Below, piece after piece: positions 10,901 to 21,995 of a DNA stretch of 64,000 nt. Both the position numbers and the translations under genes were made by a program. Position 1 is the stretch's first letter, and every line of letters begins with the position of its first letter. The notes under the pieces were generated by a model, which was not told the origin of the DNA, did not search any database, and saw nothing but the letters and a program-made list of their open reading frames with translations. The stretch is from assembly GCA_002633005.1 (NCBI GenBank), contig NMRA01000216.1:1-64000 (forward strand), written 5' to 3'. Source of the DNA: Phoronis australis. Lineage: Eukaryota > Phoronida > Phoronidae.

Positions 10901-13900
10901 CAGAATTCAGTCTAGTTTTTTGTCAGATTTAACCACAGACTTGGTTCAGTGGTGTTCATAGGCATTTGTAATCTTCAAAAAAATGACAAATGTTTTTGTC
11001 ATTGGAAAATTTCAGAACATCCTAATTTACAGATGGAACATGATTTTTTCTTTATCTCCATCACAACTGTTGGCGGAAGTTCTACAAAACGAGGCAACTT
11101 CAAGATTAGATTAAAATTAGCCTTCCAGTTGCAGTCTATACAGCCTGTTAGTCGTAGTCCAGATACCCACAACAATGCTAGCTAGTCTTTGTATACAGAC
11201 TGGAATTTTATACAGCCTGTTAGTCCTAGCCTGGATACCCACTCATGAATTTTTTTCAATGAAAAACTACAACTGTACAGTGAGTAAAAACTCGTTCTTA
11301 CCTTGAGTTCACATGACCTTTTATAATTGACATATTTTATATCTTGTGAAGACATGAGTTTCAATTGATCTTCCGTGTATGTGGGCACTTTGTCCTCGTT
11401 GTGATGGACACCATCCTGAAACCAATGGGAAATTAATATGCATTTGGACATCCCAAAAACAGTTCTAACCTAATTCGTTTAAAAATTCAAAATCTTTATC
11501 CTATACGATGTGAATTTCATATATTATTATTCAAGGTCTTTAGACAGAAACGGTAACCGTTACTAATTCATAACAAAAAGGTGTAACAATTATTATTTCA
11601 AAACCCAACAGTCCATTGCAACTCTGGTAATTTGCCTAAAAACACATAAGCGAATATAAAACAGATAATTTAATTCGTTATCTATTCTTAATAAGTAAAG
11701 GGAAAACCTTGCACATCAAAGCCCAGGTAATAAAGGTACTTGAACAACAGAACTTTATTCAAAACCAAACAAAACACAAGTTCACAAGCCATGCCAATAA
11801 GCGTTAAAAGTGTTTTCTTTTGGTAATTTGAAACAAACTACTTTACAACCTTCAAGTCTGAACAACACAGCACAAAATAACATCGTCTCAAAATGTGAGC
11901 CATCGATGAAAAACATCAGTTGGAATACCTCCATCCTGGATCGAATCATCTTGAAGTAGAACTCATCTGGATTCTTGTCCAAGGCCTTCTGTCGCAGAGC
12001 TTTGATAGTCTTCTGCTTCCTCTGGTAGTCACTGGAGAAAGTGGACAGAATGAGCAGTAGTGGCCACAAACAGTTGACATGTCAATACACAACAGATTTA
12101 CATAGTACATAGAATACTCAAAAAACCAGCAAAATCTCACCAGTTTAGAAGAAGACAATATGGCGAACAGGTGACATTTCATTTTCTCATTTTTTACACA
12201 CGACAACGTACCAGAATGATGCTTTGTCGTGTCCTCTACAATTGCTACTAAAAGACAATATTTTGAACATAGTGGACGCTCACAACAATGTTAGAAGCCC
12301 TTGAAAAGTAAAAATGCACAAGCTTGCCAAATATTTTTTTCTGAAATTGCTGGGATTTTACCAAACTCTGAAATATAGCGGGTATTTGTTTGTATTCCAG
12401 GTTTCTTTTCCAAGGCACAAAGTAACGAAAGAGCCACAGTTAACTGTTACAGTAATGTTAATTATGCAGGAACAACAAAATAAATGGTGATTTTCCAGAC
12501 TATGCACAGCTGAATCAATTCAACATAAGGAGAACTTACGTTGCTCTGAGTTTGTAATCTTTCTTCTTTTCAAGCAATCCAAGATGTTCTCGTCCAGACA
12601 ACTGAAAAACAGAGGAGAGTATAACATTAAATGCCACTTCTTCAAGGTAAAAGTATCACGTTCTTTAGACATCACACCCCACCGGCTCCATCATTGCTGG
12701 CTTCTCTCAATGTATCTCACAGCCAGGTGCCCTTCCCATTACCCTCTGTGCATTTCCATTTAACCACGAGCGTATTGAATGTAATGGCAGCTCTTTCTCG
12801 ATATCAGAGACGAATGAAGGAAACTGGCTGAAAGAAATCGTAATTGCCAGAGCATTTGTTTCAAAAACATCGACAGCCTTCAAAAGTGTCCACTAAGCTT
12901 GGAATGTACTTTTAAGTACCTTCTTATAAAAAGCAACATAATAGTCAGGAGGTGTGATTTACTCAATATAGCTCCCTCGTACAGGGCCTATTGGCTAGAC
13001 ATCTGTAGGTAAGTATCTGAACTACAGTAGCGTGGTTTAGTGGCTTCTACGAGACTCAATTGTCTAAGTCTCGCCAGGTTCTTAATCTCATCATTGCATC
13101 ACCATCAATGAATGACTCCCAACAAAGATCGGCCAGCAGCCATTCATAGATAGGGAAGTTAGTGATTGACAAGTATGTCAAACAATGACGAGATTGAGGA
13201 ACTCGTGAGACTTTTCACAGATATAATTATGGCAGGGTAGATAACAGTGAAAGTCTCTCCATTTCATCATATATAATGTCTGAGAGGCATGTTTTAAACT
13301 TTTTAAAAGATTTAGCTCCCGGCATAGTAGCCTTGTTGCAAATTTGTATAACTATACAGCTTTGCCCCAGTGTCTGAAAAGCCCGCCAAATAAAACATGA
13401 CCAGATTATTAATGTCACTAAAAACTACACTCATACTGAAAATTAGTTACAGTTGCTGAAAAAATTGCCATTCTACTATTATTCTGCTGCTAAATTGTGG
13501 AGCAATCTTACACATCGGCATTCAGCGTCATAAAACTAAGTGCCATCTGTTGACAATTTCGTTTTTCGCTGCCTGACACTTCAATCAACTGCCATCTAGC
13601 AAATTATTGGAATTGGTACATTTGTAGTATTTCTAGTAATTTAAAGATTTCTGAAAAAAATATGCCTGGACAAAGCTTTCATCATCTCCCAAAAGATGTC
13701 ACAAAAATTTTAGAAAATGACACACGTGTATGCATGTCACGAGCGTACTAGTACTGATATAAAGATACTGTTAGACCTCGAAATTCGAAATTACCTAGGT
13801 GGTTCTGCTCGTCGGCACTAGTCGGAGAACCAGGCAATCACTGAATAACGGGCTCATTATTCAGTGGATGAAACTGGTTCTCAAAATCAGGGACAGCTAT

Positions 13901-16900
13901 ATCCGACCAGTCTGCCCTGCTCGTCACCTTGTCATGGAGCTTACATCAACATGTAAAGCCAACCACCAGCCGGGTTGCATGCAAACTCTGGGAATTTACC
14001 AACACTCACCATACTTTTCAGTTACAGCCGTTTTAAAAGTGAATATCAATCTAATAAACATCATTTCCTTGCATAATTTTCCATCTTTTTTATGAAACAA
14101 AGAAAAGTCTATCGTTGTTCTGAAAACAGTATGCTGACACATGCATACGCCATTGCCTAATTTTTTGTGACATCTCTCAGATGATGGCAGCTTAGCAGCA
14201 GCAAAATTTGTTCTGAAATTCAGTTTGGTGCTACTGAAATACTGAAACTTATAATGAAATGAAACCAGTTCTGATACCAGGTTGCGACATGTATGCAACC
14301 TATTAGAAGAAAAACAGTTGACTGAAGAATCAATTAAAAAGAACTTAGCCGATTGGTGACACTACATTTCTTGGCGCCAAAAGCCGATGCATAATATTGC
14401 TCCCCAACGAATAACGTTAAATGCCTATTTTTCTAACACTGGTAAATAATTTAGTTTACTCAAGATGTACTGTACATTTCAATTTGTGTCAGGTTTTATT
14501 TGGCCAGTTTTATACCCACATTGGTGCGAAGATGTATATTTAGAATAGAACTTTGACTACCACACTACTAGTACTACTCAGTACTACTCAAGACCAGAGT
14601 TAGGCAATGACCATTGCCTCTGTTGGCCTGACCAGAGGCGATGCAGCTCCTGTAGGCGCTTCATACGCCGGAAGCATTTCGGTGAATTATGCCTCGCACT
14701 GGCTAAAGCATGAAAGTCACGTTGTTATAAATACCTTTTGCGTATAGAGGGACACCTTAGGAGGTTGGCGGTGTGTTAAATTCCTTCCAACTCGAACAAA
14801 TACATACGTTATCGAACTTTTTGTTTGAGCAGTCACTCGTTTAGTTCCCAAAATCGTGAGCTCACCATTTTTATACTGCGCACACTCCAATTTTTACCAC
14901 GCTCGCTAGGTGATGTGACTTCATGATCTCAATCTATAAATAGGCTAAAGGTGAGCCATTGCGGTCTTGTCAGTCAAATGTTTGTTTCCAAAATGCCACC
15001 ACTACCTGTCTTTAATTGGTGTTACTTGAAACTGATTGTATTTCAATGAAATATTGTTTGTATTTGATAAAAATAAATGCTGTTGATATGAGATTTAATA
15101 GTCTTTGTGCACATATTTGACATTATAATGTTTAACAACATGGAAAATGCACGGCTGGTTCCCGGCAGCACGTACGCAAAGGGCGGGGACTTCAGCTTTC
15201 AAAGTTCGCCATTAGAACCGCAACTTCTGACCTTCGGCCTGGTTAAAAGAATGAACTCATATCTCTTGGCGTGCGCCAAGTGAAAATATTGAGTTCACGA
15301 TTCTGGGAACTGAAATAGGGACTGCTCAAAGAAAAAGTTTGATAACGGGAGTATTTGTGCGAGTTGGAAGGAATTAAACACATTCGACAACCTCCTAAGG
15401 TGTTCCTCAAAAGGTATTTATAACAACGGGACTTTGATGTTTCAGTCGGTGCGAGGCATAATTCGCCGAAAATGTTCCAGCGCATGGAGCGCCTAGAGGA
15501 GCTGCATCGCCTCTGGTCACTGCCTAGACAAGAGTCAGAGTCAGAGTCGACAGAGATGTGGCAAAGCCAAAGGTAGGGAGAACAGCATTTTTCAAAAATT
15601 TTAGAAAATGTGCATGTAATATACATCACGAGAAAGCTCTCTACAAACTAAAAGAACGGTGCAAAAATTTTTTAAATCGGACTTACGGTTCCGGAGAAAA
15701 TGGTGTTTTTGTGTCAAATTTTTTGGTAAAAATTCTGTCAAATCAAATTTGTGAGTTTGAAACATAATGGTTACAAATCTATGTAACCTACACAGACATG
15801 TTATACATCATTTCAAAGAAAATTTTATGATGAATAATTTGCAGAAAAGAACATTCCGATTGGACATTCCTGTGCGAAGATATTGACCTTTAAGTCAACA
15901 AAGTCGATGAAGAAAAGTCAGTACGTTCAATTTTGTCGTTTCAAATTGGCATAAAATAACAATTACTCAAGAAAAAAAATAAGCTAGTATCATTTCAAGA
16001 TTTTTAATCAGGGAAGTTGAAATCTGATAATTGGTTTGGGCAAATTATTAATATTATTTTGTGACTTTTTTGTTGACATGCAGTTTGCGACTTACTTAAC
16101 TTTGTCAAAATGCATTACTTAAAAAATTAAAGATAAACAACATCATTTCAAATATGTATTGATGAAAAGTATGATAAACAAAAATTTTAATACAAGCTTC
16201 ATACAGTAAATAGAAATTAAACATACTTTCCACAACAATGTAACAAAATGTAGACCTTGTCTTGAGCCATGCAGGAAAGTTCATGCTATGCCGGAAACGA
16301 CAACTGCAATATTNTGACCATTGCCTCTGTTGGCCTGACCAGAGGCGATGCAGCTCCTGTAGGCGCTTCATACGCCGGAAGCATTTCGGTGAATTATGCC
16401 TCGCACTGGCTAAAGCATGAAAGTCACGTTGTTATAAATACCTTTTGCGTATAGAGGGACACCTTAGGAGGTTGGCGGTGTGTTAAATTCCTTCCAACTC
16501 GAACAAATACATCTGTTATCGAACTTTTTGTTCGAGCAGTCACTCGTTTAGTTCCCAAAATCGTGAGCTCACCATTTTTATACTGCGCACACTACAATTT
16601 TTACCACGCTCGCTAGGTGATGTGACTTTATGATCTCAATCTATAAATAGGCTAAAGGTGAGCCACTGCGGTCTTGTCAGTCACACGTTTGTTTCCAAAA
16701 TGCCACCACTACCTGTCTTTAATTGGTGTTACTTGAAACTGATTGTATTTCAATGAAATATTGTTTGTATATTTGATAAAAATAAATGCTGTTGATATGA
16801 GATTTAATAGTCTTTGTGCACATATTTGACATTATAATGTTTAACAACACGGCAAATGCACGGCTGGTTCCCGACAGCACGTACGCAAAGGGCGGGGACA

Positions 16901-17417
16901 TCAGCTTTCAAAGTTTGCCATTAGGACCGCAACTTCTGACCTTCGGCCTGGTTAAAAGAATGAACTCATATCTCTTGGCGTGCGCCAAGTGAAAATATTG
17001 AGTTCACGATTCTGGGAACTGAAATAGGGACTGCTCGAAGAAAAAGTTTGATAACGGGAGTATTTGTGCGAGTTGGAAGGAATTAAACACATTCGACAAC
17101 CTCCTAAGGTGTTCCTCAAAAGGTATTTATAACAACGGGACTTTGATGTTTTAGTCGGTGCGAGGCATAATTCACCTTAAACGTTCCAGCGTATCGAGCG
17201 CCTATAGGAGCTGCATCGCCTCTGGTCATTGCCTAGACAAGAGTCAGAGTCACAGTCGACAGAGATGTGGCAAAGCCAAAGGCAAAGTGGTGGGTAAAAC
17301 TAAAGCAAAAGGGCCAATCATATTGAACAACAAGCTAGAGTTCCTGGTCTCACTTACCTGAGATCGCTCTCTGTGTTTTTTACGATGGGACTTTGCAGCA
17401 TTCTTGAAAGAGGACAT
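7943..17417 (-). CDS. UTP11: UTP11, U3 snoRNP/SSU-processome protein, complete, eight exons
   Basis: Nucleolar protein of the small-subunit processome needed for 18S pre-rRNA processing. Minus-strand coding exons, 5' to 3': 17417-17358, 12601-12540, 12031-11929, 11415-11302, 10296-10203, 9749-9619, 8876-8766, 8029-7943. Every junction is GT-AG in register; the total is 762 nt, or 253 residues, the same length I recall for human UTP11. It starts MSSFKNAAKSHRKKHRERSQ, continues HLGLLEKKKDYKLRA, KALDKNPDEFYFKM, DQLKLMSSQDIKYV, KNKHTFFVDSKKE and KKQYKELGKRIDREKEL, and ends VYKWTPQRKK-stop, all in family order. It is rich in Lys/Arg and coiled-coil-like helices, as expected for the family. Intron 1 is long (about 4.8 kb) and holds the foldback transposon pair. 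Head-to-head with the dynein gene and tail-to-tail with MRPS9. Very secure. Confidence 0.96.
10053..10129. repeat. 18-bp tandem repeat, about four copies
   Basis: GGTCACCGTGATTTAGGG repeated with one or two changes, inside the UTP11 intron between the exons ending at 10203 and beginning at 9749. Confidence 0.85.
13066..13213. mobile_element. Short MITE-like inverted repeat, 148 bp
   Basis: Left arm 13066-13096 and right arm 13183-13213 are 31-bp imperfect inverted copies (AAGTCTC...ATCATTG and CAATGACG...GAGACTT). There is no coding capacity between them. Confidence 0.55.
13797..13915. repeat. Hairpin-like repeat related to 54435-54544
   Basis: Contains GAGAACCAG and, further on, AAACTGGTTCTCAAAATC followed by a GGGACAGCTATAT stretch. 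The same order is found in the MITE at 54435-54544, at roughly three-quarters identity over the right arm. Boundaries are approximate. Confidence 0.45.
14608..15573. mobile_element. Long-TIR foldback element, copy 1
   Basis: The left arm (about 14619-14880) and right arm (about 15275-15530) are imperfect inverted copies of about 260 bp, sharing CAGAGGCGATGCAGCTCCT, GAATTATGCCTCGCAC, GTTATAAATACCTTTTG and TTCCTTCCAACTCG. The interior has no long frame or transposase. It is nearly the same as copy 2 at 16315-17282. Confidence 0.75.
16315..17282. mobile_element. Long-TIR foldback element, copy 2, starting at an N
   Basis: Direct repeat of 14608-15573 with a few percent mismatch. It starts immediately after the ambiguous base at 16314, so its true left flank is unknown. 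The match continues about 40 bp beyond the inverted arm at the right end before the two copies diverge. It may be a second insertion or an assembly duplicate. Confidence 0.7.
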
Positions 17418-17912
17418 ACCTGCAAACTGAAAGAATGCCCGGTGTCACCGGTACACTTGCAAAACAAAAACTCACGTTTCTACACTTGAAACCGGAAATG
17501 TTGTGACCGGATATTCAAGTGGTCAGGACAAAAGAGACATTCGATTACGAGATTTTTCATGAAATGTTTAAGGGGTATAAGTACTCTATCTGCATTGTTT
17601 TACCAGAAAAATGTACTTTTATTGTGTTATAAGCAGCCAATAAAGGCCAATTTAGCTTTAAATGGCAAATAATTCACGCCGCTAACGTTTGCCTCAACTT
17701 CATTAAAAGCCCTAGCGAGCAAGCTACAAACTAAAGCAAAGGGGTGCATACGGGCATTTTCGTATCCAACAACAGAAATGGCGGTCGATTCGCAATTTGC
17801 AGACAACATTGGAACAAATATTGATGGAAATTGATTATCTAAGTGACGAGAGGTGTCGTTTTCTTGACAGATAGGCTCTTTGTATTGAACTAGGTCAACT
17901 TCAATCAAAAAC
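17418..17912. promoter_or_regulatory. Divergent intergenic region: putative bidirectional promoter of UTP11 and the dynein gene
   Basis: Only 495 bp separate the UTP11 ATG (minus) from the dynein ATG (plus), so both promoters and 5' UTRs must fit here or upstream exons must exist. An ETS-like ACCGGAAAT stands at about 17491-17499. No TATA box is convincing. I looked for an RFX X-box, expected for ciliary genes, and saw no good match. The role is inferred from layout. Confidence 0.5.
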
Positions 17913-20900
17913 ATGGATGAAAGACACTGGTGGATCGCTGGAAAAATCCAAGAAAGTTTCCACATTGGCGGGTTTGACAACCCAACAATGCTGGAAGATT
18001 TCATGTGTGAAGAACAAACTCTGCAACTGATCAACGAATTCCTTAGTGCCAATGGACCGTGCAGAATTTTCTTTTACTGTGATAAAGCAGAAGCGGGAGA
18101 ACTCTCAACGAGAGAGCTTCACATTACTTCTACTCTCGCAAATCTCAAAGATGTGGTTCTCACAGACATCACAGTTCTGTATTTCCTTCGACGCTCTGTT
18201 ACAAGTTCGGTGGACATGGTTCATTTCGAACGAGATATATTCTGTGGAGAGTTGAAGCACAATACCATGGACATGTTAAACAGCTTGTTGTCGGATATTT
18301 ACTTGCCATTGTTTAAATCCCAAAAGGATTGGGGTGATTGCACAGAAGAGAACAAATCGCACCTTATACATAATGTAGATAGACTGGTGACCTCGTTGTC
18401 TGAGTCTGCTGGGGGCATGCATTCAACAAAACAATTGGTATGTGGAGTTCAATGATTTTAAATCATTTTTCTCTTTGGAATGTCCCTTTTGCAACGAAGT
18501 TCCCTCTCATCATCGAAAATTTCAAAAATATGAACTTTCTATGCTGGTAAAAACTTGTTGCAAGCCCTTACATTTTGCTTGTCAACTGTTCTTAGCAAAG
18601 TTATTATATAATACTAATTTTCTTGGAAAAAAGTATGGGAATTGTGATAATGAACCATAATTTATCAGTTTTTACTTTCGAATCTTAGATTTTCCCCAAA
18701 AAAACATTTTTGCAAAAAGTTTCAGGAGTACCAAACAACCAAACCTGTGCATTTTACCTACAAATTCCATACCTTTACCCCTCACCTTCAAACACGTAAA
18801 AGAAGTGCTCTATACCTGCGGGTGAACAAACTCCATACCCGATAACTCCTGACCCGAACCGTGGGTCTTGGTGAGGAATATAGTTACCTTGGTACCGAGT
18901 TTGGTCACCAAACATGGAATATTCGTAGTGCTTGCGTACGTGCAGTTGGTGGGTTTTCACCATTGGATTGGTGTGTTTGCTGGTCGGGGACAGGTGTTTA
19001 GGGCATTGTTGCTGGAATTTGGAGGCGCGGCCATGGGATCATTTGCTCTGACCCCCTGAGTATGTTACCATTAACAATCCTATGATTTCCCAATCACACT
19101 TTTCTCTGTCAAAGGAATAAGAGTTTGTATATTATCCGATGTTTCAGAGATTTAAAGTAAAGGTAAGATGCTGTTGATAGATATTCTGTTCAAGCCTTCA
19201 TGTTACATTGATAGACAGACACTCCATTACGTTATGTGCTAGTAACCTGCATGATTACTTATATATCCATACAGTGTGTTGTGCATTTCAAATGTTGTCT
19301 TTTGTTTGCATGGTTGTTATTAGCGGGGGGTTTACCATAGGGGGAGCTGTAGAGCACTCTCACTTCCTCTAGATCTAATGAGTAAAGTCCAACTTCATCC
19401 TTGGTTGTGAAACTTGTCTTTAGTATAGACTCATCATTTCCATTTGCAGATACAGTCCAGTTCATATGCATATGCATCTACTAATTATGATCTTTTACTT
19501 TTAGTTCTTCTTTTAATTACCTTTATGAATTTCATATAATTACATATTAATTTATTACATAACCTAGTTGTATTGTAAATGATTGTACAGTATCGCAAAC
19601 TTTTCTCACAGATGCTGAAACAGCCAGAGAACATCATCAGCAATGACTTCAAAATGACCCGTTTGGCAGCCCTTGATCAATCTATAATTACGGAGTACGA
19701 AGATTTAGTCAATGACTGGATGACCACGATTGAGACCATTCTCACAGACACTTCAGACGAAAGGTAAAGTCTTGTTTAAGATTAAGCATTATACAGAGTT
19801 TGTTCTAGGAAGTATGAGCACAGTCTAGTTTTTGTTTAGAACACTGAGAACATGACTTGCACTTGGTATCTATTAGTTTTTGTTTTTTTCTGTAAATAAT
19901 CCACTTTTGGCGAGATGAATTCAATTAAGGTTTTGTTTTGGAATCTAGTCATTTTTATCTGGCCTAATTAGATTACTGTGTTTAGTTGGTGGTCAGTAGC
20001 ATTTGCAGTCTCTCTGTATGGAAGAAAAGTCAGGAATTTGAGCCGTAGTAAAGACAATGGTTTTGTGACTTGCTAAATTTGAAAATATTTAGGTTGTGCT
20101 TTTATGACCACTGTCAGGTTGTTGGCCAAAAATATTGCAATTAAATTTGGTTAATTGACCTTAATTGCGCTTGATAATTTGCCTGCGATTTATAATCCAT
20201 GACAAAATACTGCACAGACACTTTACAACGGACTAGATATATCTAGATGTGCAAATTGGTATCTTTTGTTGAAACTGAACAAATGTGAAGTTTCTAATCT
20301 AGCCTGTATCGCCTTGGTCAGGTTTATGGATCCCATGGCGGGTCCTCTATCTGAGCTTGACCGATGGAGACGAAGGCAGCGACTTCTGAGCAGTATTACT
20401 GAGCAACTCAAAACTAAGGAATGCAAGGCAGTGATCGGTGTCCTTATCACAGCCAAATCCCGTTTGCTCAAGAGGTGGAAGGCCATTGATGCGAGGTAGG
20501 CTTGGCTTCTGACTTGTTTTGATGATTGACAGGTTTTAGTGTATAAAAGTCTGCATAATTGTACTGTTCTGTTGGGTATATCATAGTTTTTCTACTCTTA
20601 CTTGTTCAAGTAGAAAGTCTATGTTACTAAGTTAGCAAATGCCCTCTGGCACATTTACCGCTTTCAATTGAGAGTTGTTCATAGTGTTTGCTCAATGAAT
20701 TAGTGAATGTATGTCACTTCACAATTGCTGCTTGCTTAGTTTAGCATAACATTTTGCAATTAAAGCGGAAATGTGTCTCTGAAAACAAATCGGGGATTTG
20801 CGTTTTCGGCAAAGAAAGGAAACCCAAAGCACGTGATCTGTTACGTCTCTTGAACTTCATGAAGATGTCTTAGTTTTTACGATAGTGGATGTGCCTTGGG

Positions 20901-21995
20901 TAAAAGCATTAATTAATCTGACCTCTTTGTTTTTCAGCATCACTGATGCCATGAATGAGACCAAAGATAAGGTGAAATATCTGGAATCCCTACGCAGACA
21001 CCTAGATCAGTTGTATCACGGTGCTACCCCTACTTCCATTATGAACATTGCCCTGCCTGGTCTGATTAATAGCGTGAAACAGATGGATTCCATATCCAGG
21101 TTTTATGCTAGGAGTGGCTTCCTGGGCTTGTTTTTCACCAAGGTAAGTTCTGGAAGATAATGTCTCATGTTCGGATACTAGTAGGTAATTCTGTTTGCTG
21201 TCTTCAAACCTGAAGTTCATGACTGTGTAGAATACATTGATACTCATTATTGCTGGCATATATTAGAAGTGTTGTCTTTTTTGAAACAATTTGTTGCTGG
21301 CATGGCCAAAATCTAGCACAGTTCATTGATTACCTGTGTGAAGTTAGCAATGGTGCAATTTATGTGACCAAGCTGTTTGGTTTGTGTTTTGGGCTAACCA
21401 GTAAGAGTTTTGAATGACATCGCAATCCCATTTGCTTAAATGTTTTATCTAGTTCAAATGGGACAGCCTTGACGCTGCATGTATCAGTATCCACTTTCTA
21501 AAAAGGTGAGCAACTAAAAAAATACTGCCAAATCGATTTCAGAAAAAAAGAGATCGGAGCCAATTATGTTTTTTAACCTAACATATATTTTATAGCTATA
21601 TTGAAAGCACATCGGTGGGTTTGAAATAATAGTACACAATTTAACATAAAAGCCAAAGCCTGACGTATACGTCATTGATCTTAGATTTACCAAATTTTTT
21701 GTCACATCCTTTCCAGGTGACTTACCAGCTTGTGTTAGCCTGCAAGTAGTATATCCCATACTCATTATTTAAGAAGTGTTTTTCCATTATTTTGTGATAC
21801 CCTTTCCAGGTGACTAACCAACTAGTGTTAGCCTGCAAGGAGTACATTCAGGCCTGCACACTGGACAAGGAGACGGACACTCTTTGGGAGAAAGTGGACA
21901 CAGAAGTGACCAGTCGGGAGCACCTGGACAACCCAGCCGAGGTGGAACCTCAACAACGCCATCTACGGGTGCAGGTAGAAAGCAGGCTTACAAAG
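17913..21995 (+). CDS. DNHD1: Dynein exons 1-5: N-terminal tail
   Basis: Exons 17913-18437, 19612-19763, 20322-20495, 20938-21142, 21810-21995; phases 0, 2, 2, 0, 0 at their ends. Exon 1 begins MDERHWWIAGKIQESF and includes a dynein-typical stretch around DIFCGELKHNTMDMLNSLLS. Exons 2-4 carry the start of DHC_N1: a Thr/Ile-rich helix, then GPLSELDRWRRRQRLLSSI, AKSRLLKRWKAIDA, and ITDAMNETKDKVKYLESL, which match the dimerisation/tail region of other heavy chains. Exon 5 (VTNQLVLACKEYIQ) ends at GT 21996; an alternative GT exists at 21974. A decayed copy of the exon 5 start lies just upstream (21717). Introns between these exons hold no other gene. Confidence 0.9.

Larger units (their letters stand above)
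12602..17357 (-). other. UTP11 intron 1, repeat-filled
   Basis: A 4.8-kb intron between the first two UTP11 coding exons. It contains a short hairpin MITE (13066-13213), a second hairpin-like element (13797-13915) and two copies of a long-TIR foldback element (14608-15573, 16315-17282). Open frames in it are short or fall in these repeats, and no other gene is recognised. Confidence 0.75.

Noticed and set aside
17627-18052. 141-aa minus-strand frame
   Set aside because: Antisense to dynein exon 1 and the promoter region, with no recognisable family.
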